In this document: piece by piece, positions 1 to 8,638 of the stretch
How the letters are laid out: each line of letters opens with the position of its first letter
How positions within the stretch are numbered: position 1 is the first letter of the stretch
Assembly: GCF_009718825.1 (NCBI RefSeq)
Contig: NZ_WNHB01000015.1
Coordinates: 32,119 to 96,118, forward strand
Length of the DNA stretch: 64,000 nucleotides
Reading direction: 5' to 3'
From: Terrilactibacillus tamarindi
GTDB lineage: Bacteria > Bacillota > Bacilli > Bacillales > Sporolactobacillaceae
Made by a program: the position numbers and the translations under genes
The notes under the pieces: generated by a model
Told to the model about the DNA's origin: nothing
The model's database searches: none
The model's input: only the letters and a program-made list of their open reading frames with translations

Positions 1-878
1 CTGACCATCGTTATGGCAACGGGCAAATAGCCCCCTGTTAACATTTTTCCCGCTGTCAAGATATCCGGCACGACGGATTCATGCATACAAGCAAACAATT
101 TACCGGTCCGTCCAAAGCCCACTGCCACTTCATCAGCAATCATTAGAACATTATACTGTGTACAAAGCTCACGCACGCCTTTTAAAAATCCAGGTGGCAT
201 ATTCACCATACCTCCAGCTCCTTGCATCATCGGCTCAACCATCACCGCACAGACTTCATCATGATGTTCCTCAAGCACTTTTTTCAGTTGCTCAAGACAA
301 TCTTTCTTTGTTTCCTCAGGATCCCCGGATTGGTGTCGATAGGTATAGGGATATGGCGCCACAAAACTTTGAAACATCAAAGGTTGATAGATTTGATGAT
401 AAATATCAATGTCGCCGACACTAATAGATCCAATCGTGTCTCCATGGTACCCATTATGCATCGTAATAAATCTTTTCCGTATTGTTACACCAATATTTAA
501 CCAATATTGAAAGGCCATCTTCAATGCAATTTCGACCGCTGTAGCCCCACTGTCTGAATAAAACACACGGTCCAAACCCTTTGGTGTAAGATCAACTAAC
601 TTTGCGGCTAATTCCACTGCTGGCACATTCGCCATACCAAGCATCGTCGAATGAGCAATTTTCCCAAGTTGTTTCACAAGCGCCTCATTCAACTCTTGTT
701 TACGATGCCCATGGGGATTTAACCAAACGGAAGAATTGGCATCATAATATTCATTCCCCTCTGTATCTTTAATTTTTATTCCTTGTCCGCTCTCAATCAC
801 AAGTGGGTTAAGGTCGTATTCTTTCATTTGGGTAAAAGGTAACCAAAGAACTTCTTTACTTTTCTGTATGTAATCCAA
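1..878 (-). CDS. bioA: Adenosylmethionine-8-amino-7-oxononanoate aminotransferase (5' part)
   Basis: PLP-dependent class III aminotransferase that makes 7,8-diaminopelargonate in biotin synthesis. The gene runs off the left edge, so about 292 N-terminal residues are visible. Near the N-terminus the reading frame gives [12 protein letters not shown], followed by [27 protein letters not shown] and [12 protein letters not shown], all typical of BioA. The start is TTG at 876-878, chosen because GGAGG lies 7 nt upstream and the ATG just upstream of it is in another frame that soon stops. The BirA operator at 978-1008 supports the assignment. The missing C-terminal third, including the PLP lysine, cannot be checked. 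Confidence 0.9.
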   Translation of the reverse strand, partial: MDYIQKSKEVLWLPFTQMKEYDLNPLVIESGQGIKIKDTEGNEYYDANSSVWLNPHGHRKQELNEALVKQLGKIAHSTMLGMANVPAVELAAKLVDLTPKGLDRVFYSDSGATAVEIALKMAFQYWLNIGVTIRKRFITMHNGYHGDTIGSISVGDIDIYHQIYQPLMFQSFVAPYPYTYRHQSGDPEETKKDCLEQLKKVLEEHHDEVCAVMVEPMMQGAGGMVNMPPGFLKGVRELCTQYNVLMIADEVAVGFGRTGKLFACMHESVVPDILTAGKMLTGGYLPVAITMV

Positions 879-977
879 ATTTCATCCTCCTATGTTCAAT
901 AAGTTAATTAACAGCCACAGCAAAACTATTATTTTTGGCTCATTCTTGTAAAACTATGATACATCAAAAAGTTCTTT

Positions 978-1008
978 TTGTTAACCGTATTTTATTTTTA
1001 GTTAACAA
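978..1008. promoter_or_regulatory. BirA (biotin repressor) operator
   Basis: A perfect inverted repeat, TTGTTAAC (978-985), 15-nt spacer, GTTAACAA (1001-1008). This matches the known Bacillus BirA operator (TTGTTAAC-N14/15-GTTAACAA). It sits 100 bp upstream of the bioA start, where it would block transcription when biotin is abundant. Confidence 0.9.
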
Positions 1009-1051
1009 AAAGACTATTTTGATAGAATAGGGGATTCAAACGGATAAAAAA

Positions 1052-1091
1052 CTAGGGACACAAATCTTTGCCTGACGGTACCTGGCACCCT
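1052..1091. repeat. B-like palindromic repeat overlapping the RAYT 3' end
   Basis: Degenerate family B core (GGTACCTGGCACC followed by CTAAAA). It encodes the last residues of the RAYT-1 gene (LGCQVP) and runs to its stop codon. Confidence 0.6.
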
Positions 1092-1615
1092 AAAATGAAC
1101 TTTATATAATTCTCAACTTTTGGCTCAGGAAAAAAAGATAAAATCCGATCAGTAGTAACCATCGACCCTGATTTAGAGCCAATATAAAAGCCGTAACTAC
1201 TCCATGGGTAATCAGATAAGTCAAACACCATCTTTGCTCGAACTGGATTGAGATGGATATATTTATTGACATCCAGCTCATAATCGATTGAATCTATTAA
1301 CTCAGCACCATAACGACTCTCAAATACGTGGCCAGTATAGTCATATTTTTTATTGAAATATTTTGCATATTTAAAATGAAGATGTTTAATGATGTGACCT
1401 GTTGGATGATCGAGGGTTTCAATTTGAAGATGAATGTGGTTTGTCATAAGGCAATAAGCATGAAGATAAAATGGGATTCGGTATTTCGTTTCCTCTAATA
1501 GACGCAAGTACTCTTCCCTATCTTCCTCGTCATAAAACAAGGGCATTTTACGAATACCGCGACTAGTAATATGGTACTTAGCTCCGGGAAACCAAATGCG
1601 CTTCTTTCTAGCCAA
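1052..1615 (-). CDS. REP-associated tyrosine transposase (RAYT-1, Y1_Tnp family)
   Basis: 187-residue protein of the IS200-like TnpA/RAYT family (HUH endonuclease, single catalytic tyrosine). The HUH motif is H60-I-H62 in CLMTNHIHLQI, and the tyrosine region is YDYTGHVFESRY, followed by the family signatures KYIHLNPVRAKMV and YPWSSY. The N-terminus MARKKRIW is typical of Bacillales RAYTs. The start is TTG with AAGGAGGTG 7 nt upstream. No IS ends flank it, as expected for a domesticated RAYT. The C-terminus (LGCQVPSGKDLCP) is encoded by a family B repeat, so the native end may have been altered. RAYTs are known to cut and move REP palindromes; this gene and RAYT-2 (21789-22355) are the probable partners of the repeats in this window. 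Confidence 0.88.
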   Translation of the reverse strand: MARKKRIWFPGAKYHITSRGIRKMPLFYDEEDREEYLRLLEETKYRIPFYLHAYCLMTNHIHLQIETLDHPTGHIIKHLHFKYAKYFNKKYDYTGHVFESRYGAELIDSIDYELDVNKYIHLNPVRAKMVFDLSDYPWSSYGFYIGSKSGSMVTTDRILSFFPEPKVENYIKFILGCQVPSGKDLCP

Positions 1616-1758
1616 TTAAGCACCTCCTTGATTTGGTTTGATAGATCATGAGGGAAATTCAAAAGAAGCTGTCGAAGTATTAGACTTTAGATAATAATAA
1701 ATTCTTGAATGAACTAAGAAACTCCTTCAAACTTTTTGAAAAAAATTTGGATTCCCCA

Positions 1759-1814
1759 CTGTCCTTTTGAGGTGGACGGATCTATTATAGTGTCTTTTTG
1801 CGGTGCCTGACCCC
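1759..1814 (+). repeat. Family B1 repeat
   Basis: GTCCTTTTGAGGTGGAC, then GTGTCTTTTTGCGGTGCCTGACCCC. It lies between RAYT-1 and des, 79 bp upstream of the des start. Confidence 0.8.
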
Positions 1815-1892
1815 TTAATTTCGCCACTTACAATCCCCATCCCCTTCCTTTATAATTTGAATTAACGACACAAACAGGGATGGGAATTTAAA

Positions 1893-2918
1893 ATGACCTT
1901 ACAAAATACGAAAACTTTGAGGAAACAAGTAGCTCCATTTGAAAAATCAACGACAAAAGAAAGTATATGGCAGCTCATCAACACAGTCGTGCCATTTATT
2001 ACATTATGTTACCTTGCCTATATAAGCCTGTCCGTTTCTTATTGGGTAGCATTAGTTCCCATTGTGATAGCTGCAGGATTTTTGACAAGAATTTTCATTA
2101 TATTTCATGATTGCACCCATCATTCCTTTTTTAAAAACCGCCGTGCCAATCGAATAGTTGGGACAGCCATGGGTGTTTTAACTCTATTCCCATTTAATAA
2201 ATGGGGGCATGAGCACTCCATTCATCACGCGACAAGTGGGAACTTGGATAAACGTGGCACAGGAGATATTTGGACGCTTACAGTAGATGAATATTTAGCA
2301 GCACCACTTAGACTTCGTTTTGCCTACCGTTTTTACCGTAATCCATTGGTTATGTTCGGACTAGGACCAATTTATGAATTCGTTCTTAAAAATAGATTTA
2401 ACCATAAAGGTGCCAAAAAGAAGGAACGTATGAACACTTATTTGACGAATGTTCTTATCGTTGCTTTGATTGGATTGCTCTCTTCGGTAGTCGGATGGCA
2501 GTCATTTCTTCTAGTACAAGGATCTATTTTCTTACTATCAGGTGCATCAGGCATTTGGCTGTTTTATGTACAGCACACTTTTGAAGATTCTTATTTTGAA
2601 GAAAATAAAGATTGGGAATTTGTGAAAGCAGCTGTGGAAGGAAGTTCCTTCTATAAGCTTCCAAAACTTATGCAGTTCTTAACTGGAAATATTAGGTTTC
2701 ACCATATTCACCATTTAAGCCCAAGGGTTCCTAACTATAAACTAGAAGAGGCATACAAAAATATACCTCCATTGCAAAACGTACCAACTATTTCCCTTGC
2801 TATAAGTTTGAAGTCGCTCCGCTTCCGTCTATGGGATGAGAAAAGCAAGAATTTCGTGGGTTTTAAAGAAGTCAAAGCATTAGCTAAAAATAGAATTTCC
2901 CGTTCAAGTAAAACTTGA
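1893..2918 (+). CDS. des: Membrane acyl-lipid fatty acid desaturase
   Basis: 341-residue integral membrane di-iron desaturase that introduces a double bond into phospholipid acyl chains. It closely resembles Bacillus subtilis Des (delta-5 desaturase, about 352 aa). The three histidine boxes are HDCTHHSFF (about 72), HEHSIHHATSGNLDKRGTGD (about 109) and FHHIHHLSPRVPNYKLEEA (about 271). Hydrophobic pairs flank the boxes, and stretches such as FYVQHTFEDSYFEENKDW are shared with the B. subtilis protein. The start ATG has a weak GGGATGGG Shine-Dalgarno. In B. subtilis the gene is induced by cold through DesK/DesR; no DesKR genes are in the window, so that regulation is only assumed. It is a single-gene unit. 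Confidence 0.9.
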   Translation: MTLQNTKTLRKQVAPFEKSTTKESIWQLINTVVPFITLCYLAYISLSVSYWVALVPIVIAAGFLTRIFIIFHDCTHHSFFKNRRANRIVGTAMGVLTLFPFNKWGHEHSIHHATSGNLDKRGTGDIWTLTVDEYLAAPLRLRFAYRFYRNPLVMFGLGPIYEFVLKNRFNHKGAKKKERMNTYLTNVLIVALIGLLSSVVGWQSFLLVQGSIFLLSGASGIWLFYVQHTFEDSYFEENKDWEFVKAAVEGSSFYKLPKLMQFLTGNIRFHHIHHLSPRVPNYKLEEAYKNIPPLQNVPTISLAISLKSLRFRLWDEKSKNFVGFKEVKALAKNRISRSSKT

Positions 2919-3149
2919 ACTGTAACTTCACCATCTATGGCTGGCTCTCCTTTATTTATGGGGAGTCTCTGTTTAATAGTAGACTCCACATAAGGAGAGA
3001 GAACTTAAATGATTCTAGAGCCTGAAGACATAGGTACTACCGCAAGCCCCTAACAGCTGCATCCGGTATACATTGAGTTGCTGCCGTTTAATATCTTCTT
3101 CCCCCCATAAAGATTTTGCACTCTTTTTATAAAATCATAACCACCTTCC
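2919..3149. other. Intergenic, no gene seen
   Basis: Between des and the DUF1659 cluster. It holds only an imperfect stem-loop just after des (TCTCC...GGGGAG around 2946-2967), a weak terminator candidate. No ORF with a ribosome binding site was found. Confidence 0.4.
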
Positions 3150-3200
3150 TGAACTGCACCTCAAAAGTTAGAGTAAAAGTCTAACTCTGGGGTTCAGTAC
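3150..3200. repeat. Inverted repeat resembling a solo IS end pair or terminator
   Basis: TGAACTGCACC...AAGTTAGA (3150-3172), a 7-nt loop, then TCTAACTCTGGGGTTCAG (3180-3197). The arms pair over most of their length and resemble terminal repeats of IS3-family elements with no transposase between them. A T-rich run follows (3202-3222), so it may act as a terminator. Confidence 0.45.
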
Positions 3201-3345
3201 ATTTTTTCAGTGTCTTTTTTATTTTGCAACACAAGACATACTTGATTATCTTTTTCCTATCCAGAAAAAATCTTAAAAAAATTTCCCTCCCTCTCACCAT
3301 TTCCCCCTCCTCCCTGCGACTTATAGTGTGAAGGAGGTGATAAAC

Positions 3346-3564
3346 ATGGCCACAGCAGATGTACTAAATAGCACTCTAATCCTTTTGCTTGATGGCGGGA
3401 TGGATGAAAAAGGAAAACAAATCTATAAAAGAAAAAGCTTCCGAAACATCAAACCTTCCGCTTCCCAGGATGCACTTTATGCAATCGCACAAGCTCTTGC
3501 CCCACTCCAAACGCTCCCCTTAATCGACATCGAGCGTACGGACGTTTCCCAGCTTCACGAGTAA
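3346..3564 (+). CDS. DUF1659 family protein
   Basis: 72-residue small cytosolic protein of a Bacillales family with no assigned function. The start is ATG at 3346, with AAGGAGGTGA 5-6 nt upstream; the upstream in-frame GTG lies inside that ribosome binding site. First of three small genes (DUF1659, DUF2922, YvrJ) that recur together in Bacillales. The stop is 34 nt before the next start. Confidence 0.75.
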   Translation: MATADVLNSTLILLLDGGMDEKGKQIYKRKSFRNIKPSASQDALYAIAQALAPLQTLPLIDIERTDVSQLHE

Positions 3565-3598
3565 GATTTAATCTCTAAAAAGAAAGGAGGTGAAACTC

Positions 3599-3814
3599 AT
3601 GAAAACACTTCAACTCCAATTTGAAAATACGACAGGCGGCACAGTGAGCCTCACCCTTGATAATCCCGTTGAACCTGTCAATCCAGCAGCCATCCAAGCT
3701 GCACAAGCTGCCATCATCTCACAAAACGTCTTTACCTCAACAGGTGGTGATTATGTGAAAGTTAAAGGAGCCAAAATTATCGAACGTAATGTGACAGATA
3801 TTGCTTTAAGCTAA
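3599..3814 (+). CDS. DUF2922 family protein
   Basis: 71-residue protein of unknown function: MKTLQLQFENTTGG...VSLTLDNPVEPVNPAAIQ, then an alanine-rich helix and a C-terminal ASTGG-like and VKGAKIIER segment typical of DUF2922. ATG at 3599 has AAAGGAGGTGA 6 nt upstream; the GTG at 3590 lies in that ribosome binding site. It is followed at once by a terminator hairpin, then by the YvrJ gene. Confidence 0.75.
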   Translation: MKTLQLQFENTTGGTVSLTLDNPVEPVNPAAIQAAQAAIISQNVFTSTGGDYVKVKGAKIIERNVTDIALS

Positions 3815-3820
3815 AGATTA

Positions 3821-3848
3821 AAGAGGGGTTCGCGGTCCCCTCTTTTTT
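3821..3848 (+). terminator. Rho-independent terminator
   Basis: AGAGGGG, TTCGCGG loop region, CCCCTCT, then T6. Ends or attenuates the DUF1659-DUF2922 transcript before the YvrJ gene. Confidence 0.85.
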
Positions 3849-3873
3849 CAATCTATAAGAGGAGGTTAGAATA

Positions 3874-4035
3874 ATGGATCAATGGATCGCTATGGCAAAG
3901 GATGTCGGTTTCCCCATCATGGTAACCTTATATTTGCTATACCGGATTGAAGGAAAGCTTGATGAACTTAACCGTTCCATCCAAGAGCTCCCTGCCTCAT
4001 TAGTCCAGAGATTATCAAAAGATAAAGCATCATAA
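3874..4035 (+). CDS. YvrJ family protein
   Basis: 53-residue protein, MDQWIAMAKDVGFPIMVTLY..., with one N-terminal hydrophobic segment (about residues 11-24) followed by LYRIEGKLDELNRSI and a charged tail. This is the YvrJ family pattern (small membrane-anchored protein, function unknown). AGAGGAGG lies 8 nt upstream of ATG. It completes the DUF1659-DUF2922-YvrJ cluster. Confidence 0.78.
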   Translation: MDQWIAMAKDVGFPIMVTLYLLYRIEGKLDELNRSIQELPASLVQRLSKDKAS

Positions 4036-4040
4036 ACATA

Positions 4041-4092
4041 GCCCCACGTTTGAAATCAATTTCATTTCAAACGTGGGGCTAAAAAAATTTTT
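4041..4092. terminator. Strong bidirectional terminator
   Basis: Perfect 16-bp stem GCCCCACGTTTGAAAT / ATTTCAAACGTGGGGC with a 7-nt loop, followed by A7T5. It shares the AGCCCCACG stem base with the terminator at 40785-40828. Confidence 0.92.
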
Positions 4093-4179
4093 CTATTTAT
4101 TCACCATTTTAGGTTGCTCAATGCGATTTATAGATTGAGAGGAAAACTGATTGATCCTTTATCATGTACAACTATCCAA

Positions 4180-4235
4180 ATGTCTTTCTGAAGTGGACTT
4201 ATCTAACGAAATGTCTTTTTACGGTGCCTGACACC
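4180..4235 (+). repeat. Family B1 repeat
   Basis: ATGTCTTTCTGAAGTGGAC, TTATCTAACGA, then ATGTCTTTTTACGGTGCCTG and ACACC. One of the best-preserved B1 copies. Upstream of the ROK promoter. Confidence 0.85.
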
Positions 4236-4285
4236 TAAAAACCAAAAAACCATGTCAGATAATTTAACATATTACGATAATTATA

Positions 4286-4314
4286 TTGACACATTTAATC
4301 GAATAATGTATCTT
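4286..4314 (+). promoter_or_regulatory. Sigma-A promoter of the ROK/ABC sugar locus
   Basis: -35 TTGACA (4286-4291), 17-nt spacer, -10-like TATCTT (4309-4314). The operator palindrome begins 11 nt downstream. Confidence 0.7.
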
Positions 4315-4325
4315 TTTAGATAAAT

Positions 4326-4354
4326 AGTTTGTTTATACTCCGAACAAACAAACT
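4326..4354. promoter_or_regulatory. XylR/ROK-type operator
   Basis: AGTTTGTTTA...AACAAACAAACT, an inverted repeat of GTTTGTT and AACAAAC. It resembles operators of ROK repressors such as XylR (TTAGTTTGTTT...AAACAAACTAA). It lies just downstream of the -10 and upstream of the ROK gene, so autorepression and control of the operon are likely. Confidence 0.75.
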
Positions 4355-4426
4355 TCTTAAAAATAAGGAGATGATGTATCCTATCTATAGATATTCAAGA
4401 AAAATGTGAAGGTAGCGTGTTCTGTG

Positions 4427-5545
4427 ATGAAGAAAGGTAATTTAGATCTCATTAAGAAAATGAATAGAACTCTAGTTCTTGAAACAATTCGCCGGGACCA
4501 ACCCATAAGTAGAGCAAGTATTTCAAAAAAATTAGGGCTCAGTCGATCGACCGTCACTCTCGTTGTAAATGAACTTTTGGAGAAAAAATTTGTTTTTGAA
4601 CTAGGATTAGGTGATTCGACCGTTGGTGGTGGGCGAAAAGGGATGAAACTTGGTTTTAATCCAAAGTCTGGTTACGGCGTTGGTGTGGATATTGGTCGAT
4701 CTAATATCATCATTATTATTACAGATATGGATAGCGACATTGTGTTCAAGGAAATATATCCTTCGACAAATAATGTTGAAACAATTGCAAATTATATTTC
4801 AACATCAATGAGTAAATCTGGAGTCGACACTAAGAGAATTTTTGGGATCGGGATAGGTGTTCCAGGTCTCGTTAACACAAGGTCAGGGGAAATCATTGAA
4901 TTATCTGCTTTAGGTTGGAAGAATTTTAACTTACTGGAACAAATACAGCCCTACTTTAAATATCCTATTTTTGTAAATAATGATGTCAATTGTGCAGCAC
5001 TTGGCGAAAGATGGGTTGATAAGACCGATAATATGATATTTATTGCTATAGGTTCCGGGATTGGGAGTGCCATCATTGCAAACGGTGATTTGGTTGAAGG
5101 ACATCATTTCTCTGCTGGTGAAATCAACTTATTTATTGATAGAGAAGATATCAAACATGGCAAAGAAAATAATTCCGAAAGTATCGGTGTTTTTGAACAA
5201 CAAGTTTCAGGTTTGGCATTTGAAAAACTGGGTTATTCTGCAGAATTTGTTCTTTCAAATTATAAAAAAGGTCAGAAAGAAATTGATCAGATCATTGATC
5301 AATTTGTCAACTACCTATCTATCACCCTTGCAAACATGACAAGTTTTTTAAATCCTGAAAAAATTGTTATTGGTGGCGGCGTTTCAAAATCTTTAAATGT
5401 TGTTATAGAAGATATCAAACAAAAAGTAGCTTCTTTCACAAATATTCCGGTAGAAATAGAACTAGCTTGTTTGGGAAGCGACGCAGGTGCATTAGGGGCT
5501 ATTGCTTACGCTTTTGACAAAATACAGAATGAAGACTTTATGTAA
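4427..5545 (+). CDS. ROK-family transcriptional repressor (XylR-like)
   Basis: 372-residue ROK regulator. Residues 1-70 form a winged HTH (RASISKKLGLSRSTVTLVVN). The rest is a sugar-kinase-like ROK domain with VGVDIGRSNI, GIGIGVPGLVNTRSG and AIGSGIGSAI. The Cys zinc motif of catalytic ROK kinases is missing, as in XylR-type regulators, so it probably senses a sugar rather than phosphorylating one. ATG 4427 is preferred over the upstream in-frame GTGs at 4406 and 4424, although the GAAGG at 4408-4412 is at imperfect spacing. It is the first gene of the ABC sugar locus and lies right behind its probable operator. Confidence 0.85.
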   Translation: MKKGNLDLIKKMNRTLVLETIRRDQPISRASISKKLGLSRSTVTLVVNELLEKKFVFELGLGDSTVGGGRKGMKLGFNPKSGYGVGVDIGRSNIIIIITDMDSDIVFKEIYPSTNNVETIANYISTSMSKSGVDTKRIFGIGIGVPGLVNTRSGEIIELSALGWKNFNLLEQIQPYFKYPIFVNNDVNCAALGERWVDKTDNMIFIAIGSGIGSAIIANGDLVEGHHFSAGEINLFIDREDIKHGKENNSESIGVFEQQVSGLAFEKLGYSAEFVLSNYKKGQKEIDQIIDQFVNYLSITLANMTSFLNPEKIVIGGGVSKSLNVVIEDIKQKVASFTNIPVEIELACLGSDAGALGAIAYAFDKIQNEDFM

Positions 5546-5583
5546 TTTATCCGTTTAAAAATATAAATACGAGGAGAATGACT

Positions 5584-6861
5584 ATGAAAAAGCTTTTAAG
5601 CTTACTCTTTGTTTTGGTCCTAATATTCGTAACAACGGGATGTTCGTCTGGAAACGGCTCTGATGGAAATGGAAAAGTCACAATACGAGTCCTATCAAGC
5701 GATGATTTTGCTGATTTTCGAAAAGAAGCCGTAAAAGAATTTGAAAAAGAAAATCCAAACATAAAGGTTAATTTTGAAAGTGTTGCTTATGATCAACTAC
5801 ACGATAAAGAACTTGCCTCATTCAATGCTTCTGGCGATGCTAGCTATGATGTAGTAGATGTTGACGAAATGTGGACTGCAGAATATGCGGATTCCGCTTT
5901 TATCCAACCAGTAACGGATAAGATTACTGATTCTATGAAAAAGGAATTAGTTCCAGCAAGTTTAAATATCACAAAATATAAAAACGATTACTATGGTTTC
6001 CCAATGTTCAATGACACTTACTTCTTTTACTACAACGAAGACATGCTAAAGAAAGCTGGATATAATGCACCACCATCAACATGGAATGAATTTACTGAAA
6101 TGTCCAAAAAGTTACAAAGTAAAGGGATAACTAAAGGTCCAGCAAGTGCTTGGGGCTGGGGTGCAAGCGAAGGATTAGTAGGTTATTTTGGTGAATTTCT
6201 TGGATCCTTTGGTGGCCAATTCCTTGATAATAACGGCAAACCCGTTTTCAACAGTAAAGAAGGTGTCCAAGCCCTCCAATATATGAGAGATTCTATTCTA
6301 AAAGACAAAATTATTGCAGATGCATCTACGGGATATAATGATCGACAAATCTTAGATGCCTTTAAAAATGGAAAAACTGCTTTCGTATCAGGTTGGTCAT
6401 TCTACTGGAATGAACTAAATGCGGATGATTCACCTGTAAAAGGAAAAGTCAAAGTTGGTCTTGTACCATCAGCAAATGGATCTGAGCATAAAACTGCGAC
6501 GGGGTCGATGTATTTAGCGGTAACTCCTCAATCTGAACATCAAGACGCTGCATGGAAGTTCATTAAATTTCTCGGTAGCAAAAAAATACAAAAAGAACAA
6601 TCTTTAAAAGCAGGTGCCTTACCTGTATGGCAAGATCTCTATAAAGACCCAGAGTTAAAGAAAAATCACCCAGCCTTAGAAGATATGGGGAAACAATTAC
6701 AGTACACGATATCTCGCCCATCTCTTATTGGCTACAATGAATTTTCAAAAGACTTTCAAATTATTCTGCAACAAGTTCTTTTAGGTAAAAAAGATCCAAA
6801 AAAGGCTCTTGATGAAGCTGTAAAAAAAGCAAAATCAGCATCAAAACCAACTAACCAGTAA
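5584..6861 (+). CDS. Sugar ABC transporter substrate-binding lipoprotein
   Basis: 425-residue extracellular family 1 (MalE-like) binding protein. It has a lipoprotein signal with lipobox VTTGC at about residues 17-21, then a Ser/Gly linker. ATG 5584 is preferred to ATG 5578 because GAGGAG (5571-5576) then has 7-nt spacing. Mature-domain landmarks are VVDVDEMWTAEYADS, FPMFNDTYFFYYNEDML and TATGSMYLAV. It feeds the permeases encoded next, with a 30-nt gap. The ligand is unknown; operon context points to a glycosylamine, Amadori compound or amino sugar. Confidence 0.88.
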   Translation: MKKLLSLLFVLVLIFVTTGCSSGNGSDGNGKVTIRVLSSDDFADFRKEAVKEFEKENPNIKVNFESVAYDQLHDKELASFNASGDASYDVVDVDEMWTAEYADSAFIQPVTDKITDSMKKELVPASLNITKYKNDYYGFPMFNDTYFFYYNEDMLKKAGYNAPPSTWNEFTEMSKKLQSKGITKGPASAWGWGASEGLVGYFGEFLGSFGGQFLDNNGKPVFNSKEGVQALQYMRDSILKDKIIADASTGYNDRQILDAFKNGKTAFVSGWSFYWNELNADDSPVKGKVKVGLVPSANGSEHKTATGSMYLAVTPQSEHQDAAWKFIKFLGSKKIQKEQSLKAGALPVWQDLYKDPELKKNHPALEDMGKQLQYTISRPSLIGYNEFSKDFQIILQQVLLGKKDPKKALDEAVKKAKSASKPTNQ

Positions 6862-6891
6862 ATCATTATTTTAATCACTCGGAGGATGAAG

Positions 6892-7776
6892 ATGATCAAA
6901 AAAATAAGACCCTATGTCTATCTAGTTCCTGCATTCTTAGTGATCCTCTGTGTAACACTTGCACCTATTCTCTACTCTATCTTTATTAGTTTTATTGATC
7001 TTACTAAAAATGTTCATAAGTTGGATAACCCTAACTTATGGAGTTTTATCGGTTTTACCAATTATATCAACGTTCTAAAAGATAGTGTTTTTTGGAGTAG
7101 TTTAGTGAGAACCATTATCTTTACTGTTGTAACAGTTGGATTTGAATTTATTTTAGGGCTTGCCATTGCCCTTATCTTGAACGAAAAATTTAGAGCAAGA
7201 GGTTTAGTTAGAGGATTAATGCTTATCCCATGGGCTCTTCCAACCATTGTTAACGCGGTATTATGGAAATGGTTTTATGATGCAGATCATGGCACGATTA
7301 CAGGTTTGCTTGCCCGCTTAGGATTTACTGATGGGTATAGTAATATTTTGAGTCACACAACTTCAGCCTTGATCGCCATTATGACGGCTGACATCTGGAA
7401 AAACACAGCCTTTGTTGCTTTAATACTGTTAGCTGCTCTTCAAAGTCTTCCAAAAGATATTTATGAAGCAGCTAAAGTCGATGGAGTAAAGCCTTTCCAA
7501 AGATTATTTAGTATTACAATTCCTCTTTTGGCACCAGCTATTCTAGTTGCTTTAATCATAAGAACAATGGAAGCATTTAAGGCATTTGATATTATTTACA
7601 TTATGACAGGTGGCGGTCCAGGCGGGGGAACACAATTATTATCTTTTCTTGCTTATCAACAATCTATGGTATTCGGCAATTTTAGTTATGGAGCAGCCCT
7701 TGCTCAGATCATGTCCATATTCACCATGATCTTTGCCGTTATCTATATTCGAATTTTTTACAAGGACAGGGGGTAG
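6892..7776 (+). CDS. Sugar ABC transporter permease (MalF type)
   Basis: 294-residue inner-membrane permease with six predicted helices. The EAA loop that docks with the ATPase is IYEAAKVDGVKPFQRLFSIT followed by IPLLAP. ATG 6892 is preferred, with GGAGG 6 nt upstream; the ATG at 6886 touches the ribosome binding site. It pairs with the MalG-type permease 4 nt downstream. Confidence 0.88.
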   Translation: MIKKIRPYVYLVPAFLVILCVTLAPILYSIFISFIDLTKNVHKLDNPNLWSFIGFTNYINVLKDSVFWSSLVRTIIFTVVTVGFEFILGLAIALILNEKFRARGLVRGLMLIPWALPTIVNAVLWKWFYDADHGTITGLLARLGFTDGYSNILSHTTSALIAIMTADIWKNTAFVALILLAALQSLPKDIYEAAKVDGVKPFQRLFSITIPLLAPAILVALIIRTMEAFKAFDIIYIMTGGGPGGGTQLLSFLAYQQSMVFGNFSYGAALAQIMSIFTMIFAVIYIRIFYKDRG

Positions 7777-7780
7777 GCAG

Positions 7781-8632
7781 GTGGAAAGAACAAAAAATCA
7801 GCAGTTTTTTATCTATCTCGGCGTTATAGCTGTGATGATATTCACTCTTGCACCTATTATTCTTTTAATCATTGCCACTCTATCTTCGGGACAAGATCTA
7901 AATTCTAAAACACTACACTTTCTTCCAAGTCATTGGACTTTGAAAAACTTTACAGATATATTTACAGCTGAAAGCAATGATGCAAGCGTACCGCCTTTTA
8001 TGCAGGCATTGAAAAATAGTATTATTGTATCTCTCTCAACAACTTTTTTAACTTTAATTATTGCTATATTAGCGTCATATGCTATCTCGCGTTTTCGTTT
8101 TAAAGGTCAAAATGGACTATTGATGTCAACTCTTGGCTTTAGAATGGTTCCAGAAATTGCCCTTCTCATTCCGTTGTTCGTCATCTTTGCACGGTTTGGA
8201 GCGATTAACAACTTATCATCCCTTATATTGATTTACACAGCTTTTAATCTACCATTTGCGATTTGGATGTTACAAGGATTTTTTCGCTCAATTCCTAAAT
8301 CAATGGAAGAATCAGCCTATCTTGATGGCGTCTCTTCTTTCGGGGTTCTCATCCGTTTTATCTTGCCTATTTCCCTTTCGGGGATTATCGCAACTGGAAT
8401 TTTTGTTCTTCTGGCATCATGGGATGAATTTATGTTTGCAAGTATCTTTACATCAACATATGACTCAAAAACCATAACTGTAGCCATATCGGAATTCTCA
8501 AAACGTGGTATGGTAAACTTCGGTATGCAAATCACCGGTGGTCTCATTGCTTCATTACCACCAATTATATTAGCTTTAATTTTCCAAAAATTCATAGTAA
8601 GCGGACTAAGTGAAGGTTCAGAAAAGGGGTAA
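7781..8632 (+). CDS. Sugar ABC transporter permease (MalG type)
   Basis: 283-residue permease with six predicted helices and EAA loop MEESAYLDGVSSFGVLIRF. GTG 7781 is used because AGGGGG precedes it at 7 nt. Longer in-frame starts would overlap the preceding permease. Partner of the MalF-type protein; the shared ATPase is probably the MsmX-like protein at 10676-11803. Confidence 0.87.
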   Translation: MERTKNQQFFIYLGVIAVMIFTLAPIILLIIATLSSGQDLNSKTLHFLPSHWTLKNFTDIFTAESNDASVPPFMQALKNSIIVSLSTTFLTLIIAILASYAISRFRFKGQNGLLMSTLGFRMVPEIALLIPLFVIFARFGAINNLSSLILIYTAFNLPFAIWMLQGFFRSIPKSMEESAYLDGVSSFGVLIRFILPISLSGIIATGIFVLLASWDEFMFASIFTSTYDSKTITVAISEFSKRGMVNFGMQITGGLIASLPPIILALIFQKFIVSGLSEGSEKG

Positions 8633-8638
8633 TTTATC

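Noticed and set aside
5061..5339. Alternative frame within the ROK gene
   Set aside because: Out-of-frame shadow of a well-supported gene.
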